A stretch of 60,952 nt of DNA from Geobacteraceae bacterium (GCA_024641085.1 JAHEDT010000013.1:1-60952); one strand, 5' to 3'; positions 1 to 7,640 are shown, numbered from the stretch's first letter. The notes: a model not told the origin generated them from the letters alone. Numbers and translations: made by a program.

Positions 1-125
1 AAGTATGGATTTGTGCCTGATGGTTAGTATAGTCAAAGGAGCGCCAAGTGTTCCTATTTATCCTCTCACATTAGGCTGAGGGTAAAAATAGGTAATTCAT
101 AGCGAGGTCTTACAACCCCTGATTT

Positions 126-368
126 CTAGGACACCTTGTAGATAACGACAGCGGTGGATGCTAGGAATATCCAGTTTAAATACTCAATTCCTTTCCTCTT
201 CCTTTTTGGCAATCGCGAGTAATACAAGAGGGCGAATGGTGGACAGCACAGATAAAAAAGAGCCTCAAGGCCTTTAGCTCTTACACCATTTCTCACAATA
301 ATCGCCATCCAGACGTGAGTGGAAACCATAACCATTACAGCGAGGAAAGTAATTAGGTCTTCAATCAT
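126..368 (-). CDS. small membrane protein, unknown function
   Basis: An 80-residue protein with a hydrophobic N-terminal segment (about residues 5-24), a short hydrophobic middle segment (about 35-50), a basic stretch RLPKRKRKG and a C-terminal hydrophobic segment (about 63-78). This suggests two to three membrane passes with a positive cytoplasmic loop. I do not recognise a family. It starts about 40 bases downstream of another small membrane-protein ORF on the same strand (408-563), so the two may form a transcript. The ribosome binding site is weak, and the surrounding DNA is AT-richer than the rest of the window. It could be a spurious ORF, but composition and pairing favour a real gene. 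Confidence 0.5.
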   Translation of the reverse strand: MIEDLITFLAVMVMVSTHVWMAIIVRNGVRAKGLEALFYLCCPPFALLYYSRLPKRKRKGIEYLNWIFLASTAVVIYKVS

Positions 369-407
369 TTGAATGTGCTCAGAACAACACTGAATTTTCG
401 ATCGTCA

Positions 408-563
408 CTACCTTTTACCATGTCGCGAAAAAACATAAGCAATGATCAGCAAAGGATAAACGAAAAGGGCTTCAACGAATTTTCCCTGGAAAAGGGCGAA
501 TGTGCTGAACAGAAAACCAACTATTATTAGGACTATAAGCAGTATCGCAATCGGACGGTTCAT
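408..563 (-). CDS. 51-residue membrane protein, unknown function
   Basis: An ORF of 52 codons begins with ATG at 561-563 and ends with TAG at 408-410. The product starts MNRPIAILLIVLIIVGFLF and has a second hydrophobic segment (about residues 31-45, ending near PLLIIAYVF) followed by a basic end, SRHGKR. The pattern is a two-pass hairpin with positive residues at both ends. It is on the same strand as the small membrane protein at 126-368 and just upstream of it. No family is recognised. The ORF is short and its ribosome binding site is weak, so the call rests on hydrophobic pattern and pairing. Confidence 0.4.
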   Translation of the reverse strand: MNRPIAILLIVLIIVGFLFSTFALFQGKFVEALFVYPLLIIAYVFSRHGKR

Positions 564-619
564 GATTTTTCTCGCTTTGATAATCTCGAATCTGGAATCT
601 GTGTGTAAACCTTCCTATT

Positions 620-767
620 TTAGTACCGCAGATTATGAAACAAATCCAGTCGTTGGTTAACGGCTAGATATTCCATCGGGGTGAGGTTTCCCAGCGACTC
701 ATGGGGTCGTTCTTCGTTGAATTGTTTGACCCAGTTTTCCGTGATCTCCTCAACCTCTTTATAAATG
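620..767 (-). pseudogene. IS3-family transposase remnant (C-terminal end of OrfB)
   Basis: The minus strand encodes a fragment with WVKQFNEERPHESLGNLTP followed by MEYL, the typical C-terminus of the IS3-family DDE transposase OrfB (the YN..RPH.SLG..TP..Y pattern). Only about 45 residues of the homology are present. The catalytic core, OrfA and inverted repeats are absent. The open frame continues to 997, but translation beyond about 767 looks unrelated and passes through a hairpin repeat (768-812). This is a decayed insertion sequence with no expected function, and it marks the area as a site of past transposition. Confidence 0.75.
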
Positions 768-812
768 CTGCAATCTAAGGGAAAGCTCCCTATCCGAAGA
801 TCGAGGGCTTTC
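768..812. repeat. dispersed hairpin repeat, copy 1 of 3
   Basis: Begins CTGCAATCTAAG and continues with an imperfect stem-loop (AAAGCTCCC ... GAGGGCTTT) containing CCGAAGATCGAGGGC. The same start and layout recur at 3014-3057 and 8119-8165. This copy abuts the IS3 remnant. Confidence 0.55.
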
Positions 813-902
813 GCGTTTGCTAAATGGTGATTAAAAGTATTGGTCGGATGCCCGACAACTCTACCCTTGCCGATGCGATATGCAAGCTGTAATAATGATC
901 CC

Positions 903-1226
903 ATGAATATTAACGACCCTTTTGGACGATTACAGTCCAAACGCCAGAAAGAATATGAATCTCTACGTGATTCATTAAAAAAACTTGGCCTTAACAACCT
1001 TGATGGTGCTCATGCACTGCTGGGAAAACTGCAAAGGCGTGGCATCTGGGGGTTGGCTATAATCGTTCCAGTCACCCTACTCCTTGCGTTGGTTTTGCCG
1101 GGGCTGCGTACCTTCATCATGATATGTGGTGCATTAGCCGTCTTCTGGTTACTCAAAACAACCCAGAAGAGCCGAGAATATGTTAAACGTTATATTCAGG
1201 AGGAGTTGGTCAATCATAACGAGTAA
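903..1226 (+). CDS. predicted two-pass membrane protein, unknown function
   Basis: A 107-residue protein starting MNINDPFGRLQSKRQKEY. It has a charged N-terminal helix (residues 1-45), two adjacent hydrophobic segments (about 48-66 and 69-86) forming a hairpin, and a charged C-terminus ending QEELVNHNE. An in-frame ATG at 840 would add 21 residues, but those overlap IS/repeat-derived sequence, so I chose the ATG at 903. No clear Shine-Dalgarno sequence is visible for either. No family is recognised. It stands alone in a low-density stretch. Confidence 0.5.
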   Translation: MNINDPFGRLQSKRQKEYESLRDSLKKLGLNNLDGAHALLGKLQRRGIWGLAIIVPVTLLLALVLPGLRTFIMICGALAVFWLLKTTQKSREYVKRYIQEELVNHNE

Positions 1227-1327
1227 TCATAATTGATGAGGGGCCTATTTTGAGTGTCCCCTGCATTATGTCGACTATTTTTAGCACTTACCTTTCACTA
1301 CTCACAAACACTGACAAACAACAAAAA

Positions 1328-1355
1328 GTCACCCGTTTCCAGGTGGCCATTTTTG
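1328..1355 (+). terminator. terminator-like hairpin, family copy 1
   Basis: GTCACC pairs with GGTGGC around the loop CGTTTCCA, followed by CATTTTTGTG. It could end transcription of the gene at 903-1226. One of four hairpins with TGGYCAYC/GGTGGCCA arms between 1328 and 2340. Confidence 0.5.
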
Positions 1356-1432
1356 TGTGTATTAAAAAGCCTTTCAAATATCTCTATCAATAATAAGCCG
1401 ATTTTCTTCTCGTAACCCGTGACAAATAATAA

Positions 1433-1463
1433 TTGGCCACCAGGACTCAGTCCAAGTGGCCAC
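1433..1463. repeat. hairpin repeat, family copy 2
   Basis: TGGCCAC and GTGGCCA form the outer stem. GGACT and AGTCC form an inner stem. No T-run follows on either strand, so it is not an obvious terminator. Confidence 0.5.
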
Positions 1464-1556
1464 AATGATGAATAAAGAGTTCTTTCTCTAAAGCCAGTCC
1501 CTCACAAGGTTGGAACCATTTTGAATGAATGGCTAAAGACGACCGGTTCGCCTTTT

Positions 1557-1904
1557 TTAACAGTTCTGGGTGCAGATCACCACTCGGTTTACAGGCCCAA
1601 TGGAATCAATTTCTGTGCTGGTAAATGTCATGGAATCGCCAAAGTTTGCTGCGTTATCAGTCACATATATGGAAGAGCCCATGGAGGAGATACGGTCAAT
1701 TTCTTCACTGGTAAATTTCATGGAGTCACCGACTTCTGTGGCATTTACGGTCACATACATGGGTGAGACCATGGAGGAAGCGACGTTAATTTCTGCATTG
1801 GTAAATTTCATGGAATGGTCGAAATCTGTAGCCATAACGGCTCCAGCAAAACCGAGGAAAAAGAAGGAGGCTAATACGCATATAAAAATCTTTTTAATGC
1901 ACAT
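1557..1904 (-). CDS. small secreted protein with three tandem 30-residue repeats
   Basis: 115 residues. The start ATG at 1902-1904 is preceded by GGAG at good spacing; an upstream extension to 1988 lacks this support. Residues 1-25 (MCIKKIFICVLASFFFLGFA and onward to VMA) form a signal peptide with a probable cleavage site after AVMA. The mature part is three degenerate copies of about 30 residues, each with (D/H)SM(K/T)FT..EI(D/N) followed, in the first two, by SSM.S..YVT.NA. The third copy diverges into a C-terminal CTQNC. Repeats and length suggest a small exported structural or surface protein. No family is recognised. It stands alone, with a 570-base gene-free region upstream. Confidence 0.65.
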   Translation of the reverse strand: MCIKKIFICVLASFFFLGFAGAVMATDFDHSMKFTNAEINVASSMVSPMYVTVNATEVGDSMKFTSEEIDRISSMGSSIYVTDNAANFGDSMTFTSTEIDSIGPVNRVVICTQNC

Positions 1905-2192
1905 GATTTGACTCCATTTTCTGGTAGGGATTTGAGAAATGTCCGATCCTCCGAGAGTCGGCACCGTATGATCCTTTCTACTGATCAATAATACTGACCC
2001 TATTGATTACTTAATTACTCATGCATTATTCGTGCTAATTTCTCATTATTTATTAAGTGGTTGGAATGTGTATGGTTTGTAAAAAATGTTCTGTCCTATA
2101 AAGTAAGTGCTTGTGTAGCATAGTAGACAATTCCGAAGTTGACCGTTGAATAGTCAACTATTAGTCAGTTCGGAACCTGCAAAATTAAAGAG

Positions 2193-2220
2193 GGCCACCT
2201 GCTTTCAGGTGGCCTTCTTT
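2193..2220 (+). terminator. terminator-like hairpin, family copy 3
   Basis: A perfect 9-bp stem, GGCCACCTG (2193-2201) with CAGGTGGCC (2206-2214), loop CTTT, then TTCTTTTTG. It has the form of a strong intrinsic terminator, but no plus-strand gene lies upstream of it between 1227 and 2192. Confidence 0.6.
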
Positions 2221-2314
2221 TTGTGGTTTAATCCTATTTACATTCTTACATTGTTCGAGTGTTGCTTAGATTGGCAAAAATGCAGAATTACTACTACCTC
2301 TGACAAGTGATAAA

Positions 2315-2347
2315 TGGTCATCCGGCGATCGAGGTGGCCATGCTTTT
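2315..2347 (+). terminator. terminator-like hairpin, family copy 4
   Basis: TGGTCATC (2315-2322) pairs with GGTGGCCA (2333-2340) allowing G-T pairs, followed by TGCTTTTTAG. Fourth member of the local hairpin family. Confidence 0.45.
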
Positions 2348-2473
2348 TAGCGCCGCCCTCTATAACGACAGAGGGCTGGGGGAGTATTCATTCGATAGTT
2401 CTTTCAACGATATTGTTCTTCTCTGCTAAAATTCAAACACTTGTTACTTTAATCTAAGAAGAAGGGTCATATT

Positions 2474-2890
2474 ATGCGCAAACTCTTATGGATTGGCCTG
2501 CTGGCTGGAACAGCGTTGTCACTGCCGTCGATGGCTCCAGCAGCCGTAATGATTAAACCCGGGCTGTGGGAAATCACGACCACCATGGAGATGCCCGGGA
2601 TGCCATTTCAATCGCCACCGCAGACGATGCGACATTGCGTCACCCCGCAGGAAGCTAAAGATCCTGAAAAATCTCTGCCGATTGACAAAGACTGTAAGAT
2701 CATCGACCTCAGGTCATCTGCGAACAATATCAACTGGAAAGTGGAGTGCATCGGACAGATAGCAGGAACGGGCGAAGGGGAAATCGCATACAAGGGTGAT
2801 ACCTCCTACGAAGGGAAAACTAAGATTCAGAGCCAAGGGATGACCTTTAACATGAATCACAAAGGGAGGCGGGTCGGGGAATGCCCCTAG
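2474..2890 (+). CDS. DUF3617-like periplasmic protein
   Basis: 138 residues with a signal peptide (MRKLLWIGLLAGTALSLPSM to about residue 24). The mature part opens IKPGLWEITTTMEMPGMP and continues with PPQTMRHCVTPQEAKDP. This matches the DUF3617 family (KPGLWE start, conserved Cys in the .C.T..D/E region). Two later Cys (DKDCK and VECIG) are consistent with a disulfide. The family is exported and of unknown function. The start is supported by an AGAAGAAGGG ribosome site. The protein ends RVGECP, slightly shorter than many relatives. Isolated gene. Confidence 0.7.
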   Translation: MRKLLWIGLLAGTALSLPSMAPAAVMIKPGLWEITTTMEMPGMPFQSPPQTMRHCVTPQEAKDPEKSLPIDKDCKIIDLRSSANNINWKVECIGQIAGTGEGEIAYKGDTSYEGKTKIQSQGMTFNMNHKGRRVGECP

Positions 2891-3013
2891 TAGGCTTACA
2901 GATTATTTCTAGCCGTGAATTAGGGGGTAAAGAACGGCCATCTCTGTGTTAGAAGTTCTGTCACAACCGTCGCATCAGGTCTTCAGTACGACCATGACGT
3001 GTTATTAAATCTC

Positions 3014-3057
3014 CTGCAATCTAAGAAAGCCCCCAGTCCGAAGATCGAGGGCGTTAG
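3014..3057. repeat. dispersed hairpin repeat, copy 2 of 3
   Basis: CTGCAATCTAAG followed by an imperfect stem-loop (AAAGCCCCC ... CGAGGGCGTT) sharing CCGAAGATCGAGGGC with the copy at 768-812. Confidence 0.55.
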
Positions 3058-3081
3058 TGATTATAAGTGGTCACACTTTGA

Positions 3082-3124
3082 GAAAAAAGCCCGGAACAGC
3101 GAAAGAATGTGCTGCACCGGGCTT
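3082..3124 (-). terminator. terminator of the VWA-OmpA gene
   Basis: AAGCCCGG (3087-3094) and CCGGGCTT (3117-3124) pair, with further pairing of GCTG/CAGC inside. On the minus strand the stem is followed by a T-run, as expected after the gene ending at 3180. Confidence 0.75.
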
Positions 3125-3179
3125 CCATTGAGAGACTTAAACTCTCATTATGATTATTTATTCTCAGTAAATGGTCTAA

Positions 3180-4253
3180 CTACTTGGACTGCATCTCCAC
3201 ACGACGGTTGAGCTTGCGGCCTTCCTTGGTGTTGTTGTCATACTTCGCCTGGGTCTCACCATAGCCTACGGCCTCCAGGCGAGTTTCCGGGATGCCGTTG
3301 CTGACCAGCCAGTTTTTCACCGAAGCGGCACGACGCTCGGAGAGTCCCTGATTGTAGTTCTCAGGACCGGTTGCATCGGTGTGACCGGACACCACGAAAT
3401 TGACGTTGGCATCCTCTTCCAGGATCATCTTGGCTTGTTCAAGGACGGGGATCATGTCGTCGGTGATCGCCGACTTGTCAAAACCGAACAGCAGGTTGAA
3501 GGTCACCACTTGCTTGGCAACCGGAACGGGTGCGGGCTTGGGAGCCGGAGCAGGCATGGGAGCAGGCACAGGAGCAGGAGCCGGAGGCTGAACCTCGTCA
3601 TAAAGCACGGCTTTGGCAAACTGGGCCATGGCGGCATCACTTGCGAGTGATTTGGCATCGGCCGCCACACTGCACCCTGAGAGTGCACGGATTCCGTCGA
3701 TGACCTGCTGCCCTTTGGGCGTGTCGGCATAGCTGACCACATGAATGCAGAGGTTGTCGCCGTGCTTGCTGTAAAGTGATTTTGCGGTCGCGACAGCATC
3801 GGGTCCTTCATTGGCTGCGCCATCGGTGTACATGATCAAGGCAGTCTTGCCAGGCAGCTGGCCGATGACAGAATCAATTTTCATCAGACCATCACCTATG
3901 TTGGTAAACTCGTTGAAAGGCGGCACGACACTGTTCGCCGCGGTGCTGAGCGATCCAGCCTTGTAGACAGCTGGAGTACTGACGACTTTATAGGTTGAGA
4001 ACATGGCAACGGAACTTTTATAGCCAAGTTCGGGAACGGCCTTGTCGAGGCGGTTGACGTCTTTGATCGCCTGGTCAAGTTTCTGATACCCGGCCATGAC
4101 ATTGGCCTGGGCCATCGAACCGGACTGGTCCATGAAGACGATGAAGTTATCGACCTTCTTGACCAGTTCCGCTGATGCGGACAGCGGGAGGGCAAGGCTC
4201 ATAGAAAGGACAATGGCCGTTGCGGCTAATGCAGCTTTACAATTTTTTTTCAT
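3180..4253 (-). CDS. VWA domain-OmpA domain fusion protein
   Basis: 357 residues, likely anchored to peptidoglycan and exposed to the periplasm or surface. Residues 1-28 are a signal peptide (ends LPLSASA). Residues about 35-215 form a von Willebrand A domain with the metal site DQSGS and a later YTDGAAN. Residues about 226-250 are a Pro-Ala-rich linker. Residues about 255-357 are an OmpA C-terminal domain (FGFDKSAI, VSGHTDATG, LSERRAASVKNWL, NRRVEMQ), the peptidoglycan-binding type. The ATG at 4253 has GGAG eight bases upstream; the GTG at 4262 overlaps that site and is rejected. A terminator follows at 3082-3124. The ligand of the VWA part is unknown. Confidence 0.85.
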   Translation of the reverse strand: MKKNCKAALAATAIVLSMSLALPLSASAELVKKVDNFIVFMDQSGSMAQANVMAGYQKLDQAIKDVNRLDKAVPELGYKSSVAMFSTYKVVSTPAVYKAGSLSTAANSVVPPFNEFTNIGDGLMKIDSVIGQLPGKTALIMYTDGAANEGPDAVATAKSLYSKHGDNLCIHVVSYADTPKGQQVIDGIRALSGCSVAADAKSLASDAAMAQFAKAVLYDEVQPPAPAPVPAPMPAPAPKPAPVPVAKQVVTFNLLFGFDKSAITDDMIPVLEQAKMILEEDANVNFVVSGHTDATGPENYNQGLSERRAASVKNWLVSNGIPETRLEAVGYGETQAKYDNNTKEGRKLNRRVEMQSK

Positions 4254-4713
4254 CGTGATCACTCCTCTTTCCTTTTCTTTTTACTCAAGTTAGATCCTCG
4301 AGGAATCATTAGGTTTTAATATGAATGCGCAAATGTTTGCGGCGGCCAAATATATGACTTATTTAGTCACGCTTTGTCAATAGAATAATTACACTCTAAA
4401 ATTTAATTTTTGTTGTTATGATTTTGATATGTTGGATGACATATGAAGAGTATGCCACTGGGCAGTTGAGAACCGGATGACCTCACGCATGAAGTGTCTT
4501 AGAAGGTGTGCCACAGAAATTGGCCGAAGTCGGCAGTTCGAGTCAAGGCCCATTCCTGACTTCCCTGATTTTTTAGGTACATAGACTCGTATATTGTAAT
4601 GGCAGGCTTGCACTTATTTATAAAGCTTGGTTGCAGCATGGTTGAATGTTGATAAAAAGTTTCCTGAAATTTCCTTAGCTAATAAAGAAAACCGAGTGGC
4701 CATAATCAAAAGG
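4254..4713. other. intergenic region, no gene seen
   Basis: AT-rich at 4280-4440, which should hold the promoter of the minus-strand VWA-OmpA gene. No coding sequence is supported in 4440-4713. A short tRNA-like T-loop sequence near 4535 does not fold into a tRNA. GGCCATAA at 4698-4705 faces TTATGACGGCC at 4714-4724, a possible terminator stem overlapping the end of the TRAP gene. Confidence 0.5.
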
Positions 4714-5247
4714 TTATGACGGCCTGTCAGTGCCAGCCCTTTTCCTTTGCTGACAGAAGGCATCAACCTCCTGCCAGATATTCTTAATCGAGTAGACAAC
4801 CATGATCAGTCCAGAAATCGGCATACACACGTAGAGATAACGCCGCGACACGTTGAATACCGGCGTCCAGTCGCGGGCCAGCGTGGTCAAACGAAGAGCT
4901 TCGTAGAAAAAGATCGCAACAAAGAGCAGCGAAACGATCTCAATGAAGATGGAAAAAAGGTGGCCGGCGGCAGTCCCTTTAATTTTCTCATGGATCCATT
5001 CCAGTCGGAAATGGTCGTTGCGTGCCCAAAGTGCCGCCGCTCCCAAAAAAACCATCCAGGCGAACATCCACTCGACCACCTCGTCGAACCAGTAAAATGC
5101 CGCGACCGGCACGTAGCGGACAAACACGTTGCCAGTCAGCAGGAGCAGCAGCAGAATGAAGCAGCATACGCATATCGACCGCAGGGTGTAGACCAGGACA
5201 CGGTCCAGGGTCGAAAACATAGCGGCTATTTTTACGGACTGACTCAC
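4714..5247 (-). CDS. TRAP transporter small permease subunit (DctQ family)
   Basis: 177 residues with four hydrophobic segments (about residues 20-40, 48-68, 88-108 and 130-150), the DctQ layout. The motif WFDEVVEWMFAWMVFLGAA matches the conserved E..R/W...W..FLG region after helix 2, and ARNDHFRLEWI matches the A...H....D/E region. It pairs with DctM to move substrate with Na+ or H+. The GTG at 5247 is chosen because GAGGTG lies about seven bases upstream; a GTG at 5256 overlaps that site. The start follows the DctM stop (5258) within about ten bases. Substrate unknown. Confidence 0.82.
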   Translation of the reverse strand: MSQSVKIAAMFSTLDRVLVYTLRSICVCCFILLLLLLTGNVFVRYVPVAAFYWFDEVVEWMFAWMVFLGAAALWARNDHFRLEWIHEKIKGTAAGHLFSIFIEIVSLLFVAIFFYEALRLTTLARDWTPVFNVSRRYLYVCMPISGLIMVVYSIKNIWQEVDAFCQQRKRAGTDRPS

Positions 5248-5257
5248 AATTGACACC

Positions 5258-6553
5258 TCACTCGGCTATTTTGCCCATGACCAGGTCTGGCAGCCACAAG
5301 GAAATGGCAGGGATAAAGGCAACGGCCAGCAGCACGAAAAAGATGCCGAGTAGATAGGGCCACATCTCCCGGCTCAACTCGCCAATGGAGAGCTTCGTAA
5401 TACTGGAAACGGCATACAGGCACATGCCCACCGGCGGGGTCAGGAGGCCGATCATCGAAGCCAGGGTCATGACGACTCCGAACTGCACCGGATCGATTGC
5501 GTAATGGATAATGATCTTTTGAAAGATCGGGATGGTAATAAGTAAAACGGCGATCCCTTCGAGAAAACACCCGAAAATAATTAGAACCGCAATGATGATC
5601 AGCATGACAATTGACGGGTTGTCACTCAGCGTTGTCACCCCCGCAATCACTTCCACCGGGATCCGTTGCAGGATCAGCAGCCATCCGAAGAAACCAGCGG
5701 CGGCGATGATAAACATGATTCGCACCGTATGGGTGAGCGTGTCCCAGAAAATGGCGGGCAGATCTCGAAAGCGAATACTGCGGTAAACAACAAGGCCGAG
5801 AAAAAGAGCATAGAGACAGGCGATCACTGAGGCTTCGGTCGGGGTGAACTGGCCGCTCAGAATGCCGCCGACAATAAGCACCGGGGTCATCAAAGGCAAG
5901 AAAGCGGCTTTGCCGCTGAGAATCAGTTCTTTCAACGGGGCCCGCGAATCTTTTGGGTAGTTACGTTTCTTCGACACGAAGTAAACGGTGATCATCAGTG
6001 CCAGCCCCATCAGTACTCCCGGTATGACACCGGCCAGGAACAGCCGGCTTACCGAAACCTCGGTAAGATAGCCATAGATGACCAGGGGAATACTCGGTGG
6101 AATGACCGGTCCGATGGTCGATGATGCCGCCGTGATCGCCGCCGAGAATCGCCAGTCGTAACCATTGTCCTTCATGGCTTTCATTTCGATCATGCCGAGC
6201 CCCGCCGCGTCGGCAACTGCCGCCCCGGACATCCCTGAAAATATCATGCTGGCGATCACGTTGACCTGTCCAAGGCCACCCCAGATATGACCGACCAGCG
6301 CTCTGGCAAAACGGAAGATCCGTTCGGTGATCCCCCCTGTGTTCATCAGGTTTCCGGCCAGGATAAAAAAAGGAATGGCAAGCAGGGTAAAGGAGGTGGT
6401 CGAGGCGTACATCCTCTGCGCCACCATGGTCAGGATATCGGCTTGGCCCATGATTAAAAAGGCTGCCACAGCCGTCAGGCCCATGCTGACGGCGACGGGA
6501 ACCCCTAGCAGAATCAGGGCCACCAGTGATGTAAAGAGGATCAGGGTGGTCAT
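5258..6553 (-). CDS. TRAP transporter large permease subunit (DctM family)
   Basis: 431 residues, about 12 hydrophobic segments. DctM signatures include LAIPFFILAGNLMNTGGITERI, MSGAAVADAAGLGMIEMKAM, ASSTIGPVIPPSIPLVIYG and LTPPVGMCLYAV. It forms the transport channel of the tripartite ATP-independent periplasmic system. The ATG at 6553 gives the usual MTTLILFTSL start; an upstream TTG at 6589 would add 12 polar residues and is less likely. It is the second gene of a P-M-Q operon (7640 to 4714), whereas P-Q-M is the commoner order. A stem-loop at 6590-6631 separates it from the binding-protein gene. Confidence 0.88.
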   Translation of the reverse strand: MTTLILFTSLVALILLGVPVAVSMGLTAVAAFLIMGQADILTMVAQRMYASTTSFTLLAIPFFILAGNLMNTGGITERIFRFARALVGHIWGGLGQVNVIASMIFSGMSGAAVADAAGLGMIEMKAMKDNGYDWRFSAAITAASSTIGPVIPPSIPLVIYGYLTEVSVSRLFLAGVIPGVLMGLALMITVYFVSKKRNYPKDSRAPLKELILSGKAAFLPLMTPVLIVGGILSGQFTPTEASVIACLYALFLGLVVYRSIRFRDLPAIFWDTLTHTVRIMFIIAAAGFFGWLLILQRIPVEVIAGVTTLSDNPSIVMLIIIAVLIIFGCFLEGIAVLLITIPIFQKIIIHYAIDPVQFGVVMTLASMIGLLTPPVGMCLYAVSSITKLSIGELSREMWPYLLGIFFVLLAVAFIPAISLWLPDLVMGKIAE

Positions 6554-6589
6554 GCTGGCTCGGTTATCATCGTCGGGTACATTTTGCAA

Positions 6590-6631
6590 CGCCGCTCACA
6601 CCGTTGCCGGGGCAGCGGTTAATGAGCGGCG
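6590..6631 (-). other. intercistronic stem-loop after dctP
   Basis: CGCCGCTCA (6590-6598) and TGAGCGGCG (6623-6631) form a perfect 9-bp stem, and the interior can pair further (CCG-t-TGCC / GGCA-g-CGG). No T-run follows, so it is more likely an mRNA-stabilising or attenuating structure than a full terminator. Confidence 0.6.
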
Positions 6632-6656
6632 TGCTTTCCTGCAAACGGCACCCTGT

Positions 6657-7640
6657 TTATTTTGCCTGTTCGACAATCTTCAGGAAATAATCAAGGTTTT
6701 CTGCACCGACAGACGCTTTCATGCGTTCGTAAGCAGGGCCCATTTTGGCTTTAAAAAGAGCAACATTCGGCCTGGTGACCGCCATGCCCAGTCCCTCGAG
6801 CTTCTTGATCTGGTCACCTTCTGCATTGCGCAGGGTCGCACGCATGAAATCGCCGGCCTTTTTGCTCTCTTCCTTGACGATCTTCTGCTGTTCAGGGGTC
6901 AGCTTACTCCAGGTCTTCTTGCTCATGACATGGACCATGGAGTTGTAGGTATGTCCGGTCATGGCGAGATATTTCTGGGTCTCGTAAATTTTGAACGCGT
7001 AGATCACGCTGACCGGGTTTTCCTGGCCGTCGACCACACCCTGCTTGAGCGCCATGGGCAATTCCGAGAACTGGATGGTCTGAACGGTCGCTCCAAGGGC
7101 TTCCATCGCCGCCTGGTTGGGTAATTCGGGCGGGGTCCTTATTTTCAGACCCTTGACGTCATCAGGGGTATTGATTGGCCGCACGCTGTTGGTCAGGTTT
7201 CGGAACCCCCATTCCCAATTGGAAAGAAAGATCAAGCCGGCATCATCGAGATCTTTGCCTGCCCAGGCAATAAACGGGCCGTCGAGCACCCGGTAGGCGT
7301 GGTCATAACCATCAAAGGCGAAAGGCAGCATGACACAGCCGAACTTCTTGGAATACTTGGCCAGCTGTCCCTGGGTCGGCAGGCTCATGTCAATGACGCC
7401 GAGAACATTCTGCTCAAGAACCTCCGGTGGGTTGCCAAGCTCGTTGTTGGGGTAAATTTCAACCTTTATCTCACCGTTGGTTCTTTTGGAGACACCCTCA
7501 GCAAACATTTGTGCGGCTTTGTTGCCGGCGTGATCAGCATTGGCGTAATGACCCAGTTTGAGGACCATGGCGGCATGCGCACTCATCCCCATGCTCAACC
7601 CCAGCAGCAGACAACACAACGCAACGAACGTCTTTTTCAT
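6657..7640 (-). CDS. TRAP transporter substrate-binding protein (DctP family)
   Basis: 327 residues. Signal peptide at 1-23 (MKKTFVALCCLLLGLSMGMS, then AHAA). The mature part has the DctP fold signatures GHYANADHAGNKAAQMFAEG, KVEIYPNNELG, LKIRTPPELPNQAAMEALGA and QGVVDGQENPV, including the conserved Arg that usually contacts a substrate carboxylate. The ATG at 7638-7640 follows GAGGAAGATC; the upstream extension to 7787 is rejected. It is the first gene of the P-M-Q operon. The substrate is probably an organic acid, but nothing nearby identifies it. Confidence 0.88.
   Translation of the reverse strand: MKKTFVALCCLLLGLSMGMSAHAAMVLKLGHYANADHAGNKAAQMFAEGVSKRTNGEIKVEIYPNNELGNPPEVLEQNVLGVIDMSLPTQGQLAKYSKKFGCVMLPFAFDGYDHAYRVLDGPFIAWAGKDLDDAGLIFLSNWEWGFRNLTNSVRPINTPDDVKGLKIRTPPELPNQAAMEALGATVQTIQFSELPMALKQGVVDGQENPVSVIYAFKIYETQKYLAMTGHTYNSMVHVMSKKTWSKLTPEQQKIVKEESKKAGDFMRATLRNAEGDQIKKLEGLGMAVTRPNVALFKAKMGPAYERMKASVGAENLDYFLKIVEQAK

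Larger units (their letters stand above)
1227..1556. other. gene-free stretch with two hairpins
   Basis: No convincing coding sequence. It contains two members of a GGCCACC-type hairpin family (1328-1347 followed by a T-run, and 1433-1463 without one). It separates the plus-strand gene ending at 1226 from the end of the minus-strand gene at 1557. Confidence 0.6.
1905..2473. other. AT-rich intergenic region with two hairpins
   Basis: Divergent region between the minus-strand secreted repeat protein and the plus-strand DUF3617-like gene, so it should hold both promoters. It contains hairpins at 2193-2220 and 2315-2345 of the GGCCACC family. No ORF is supported. Confidence 0.55.

Noticed and set aside
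1-27. Frame 1 reads KYGFVPDG then stop, possibly the tail of a gene entering the window
   Set aside because: Eight codons are too few to support a gene.
768-3057. Possible integron attC sites behind small genes
   Set aside because: The hairpin repeats lack the RYYYAAC/GTTRRRY core pairs and no integrase is visible. They fit terminators better.
4520-4580. tRNA-like sequence GGCAGTTCGAGTC suggesting a tRNA or attachment site
   Set aside because: The T-loop motif is not flanked by complementary arms, and no acceptor or anticodon stem can be formed.
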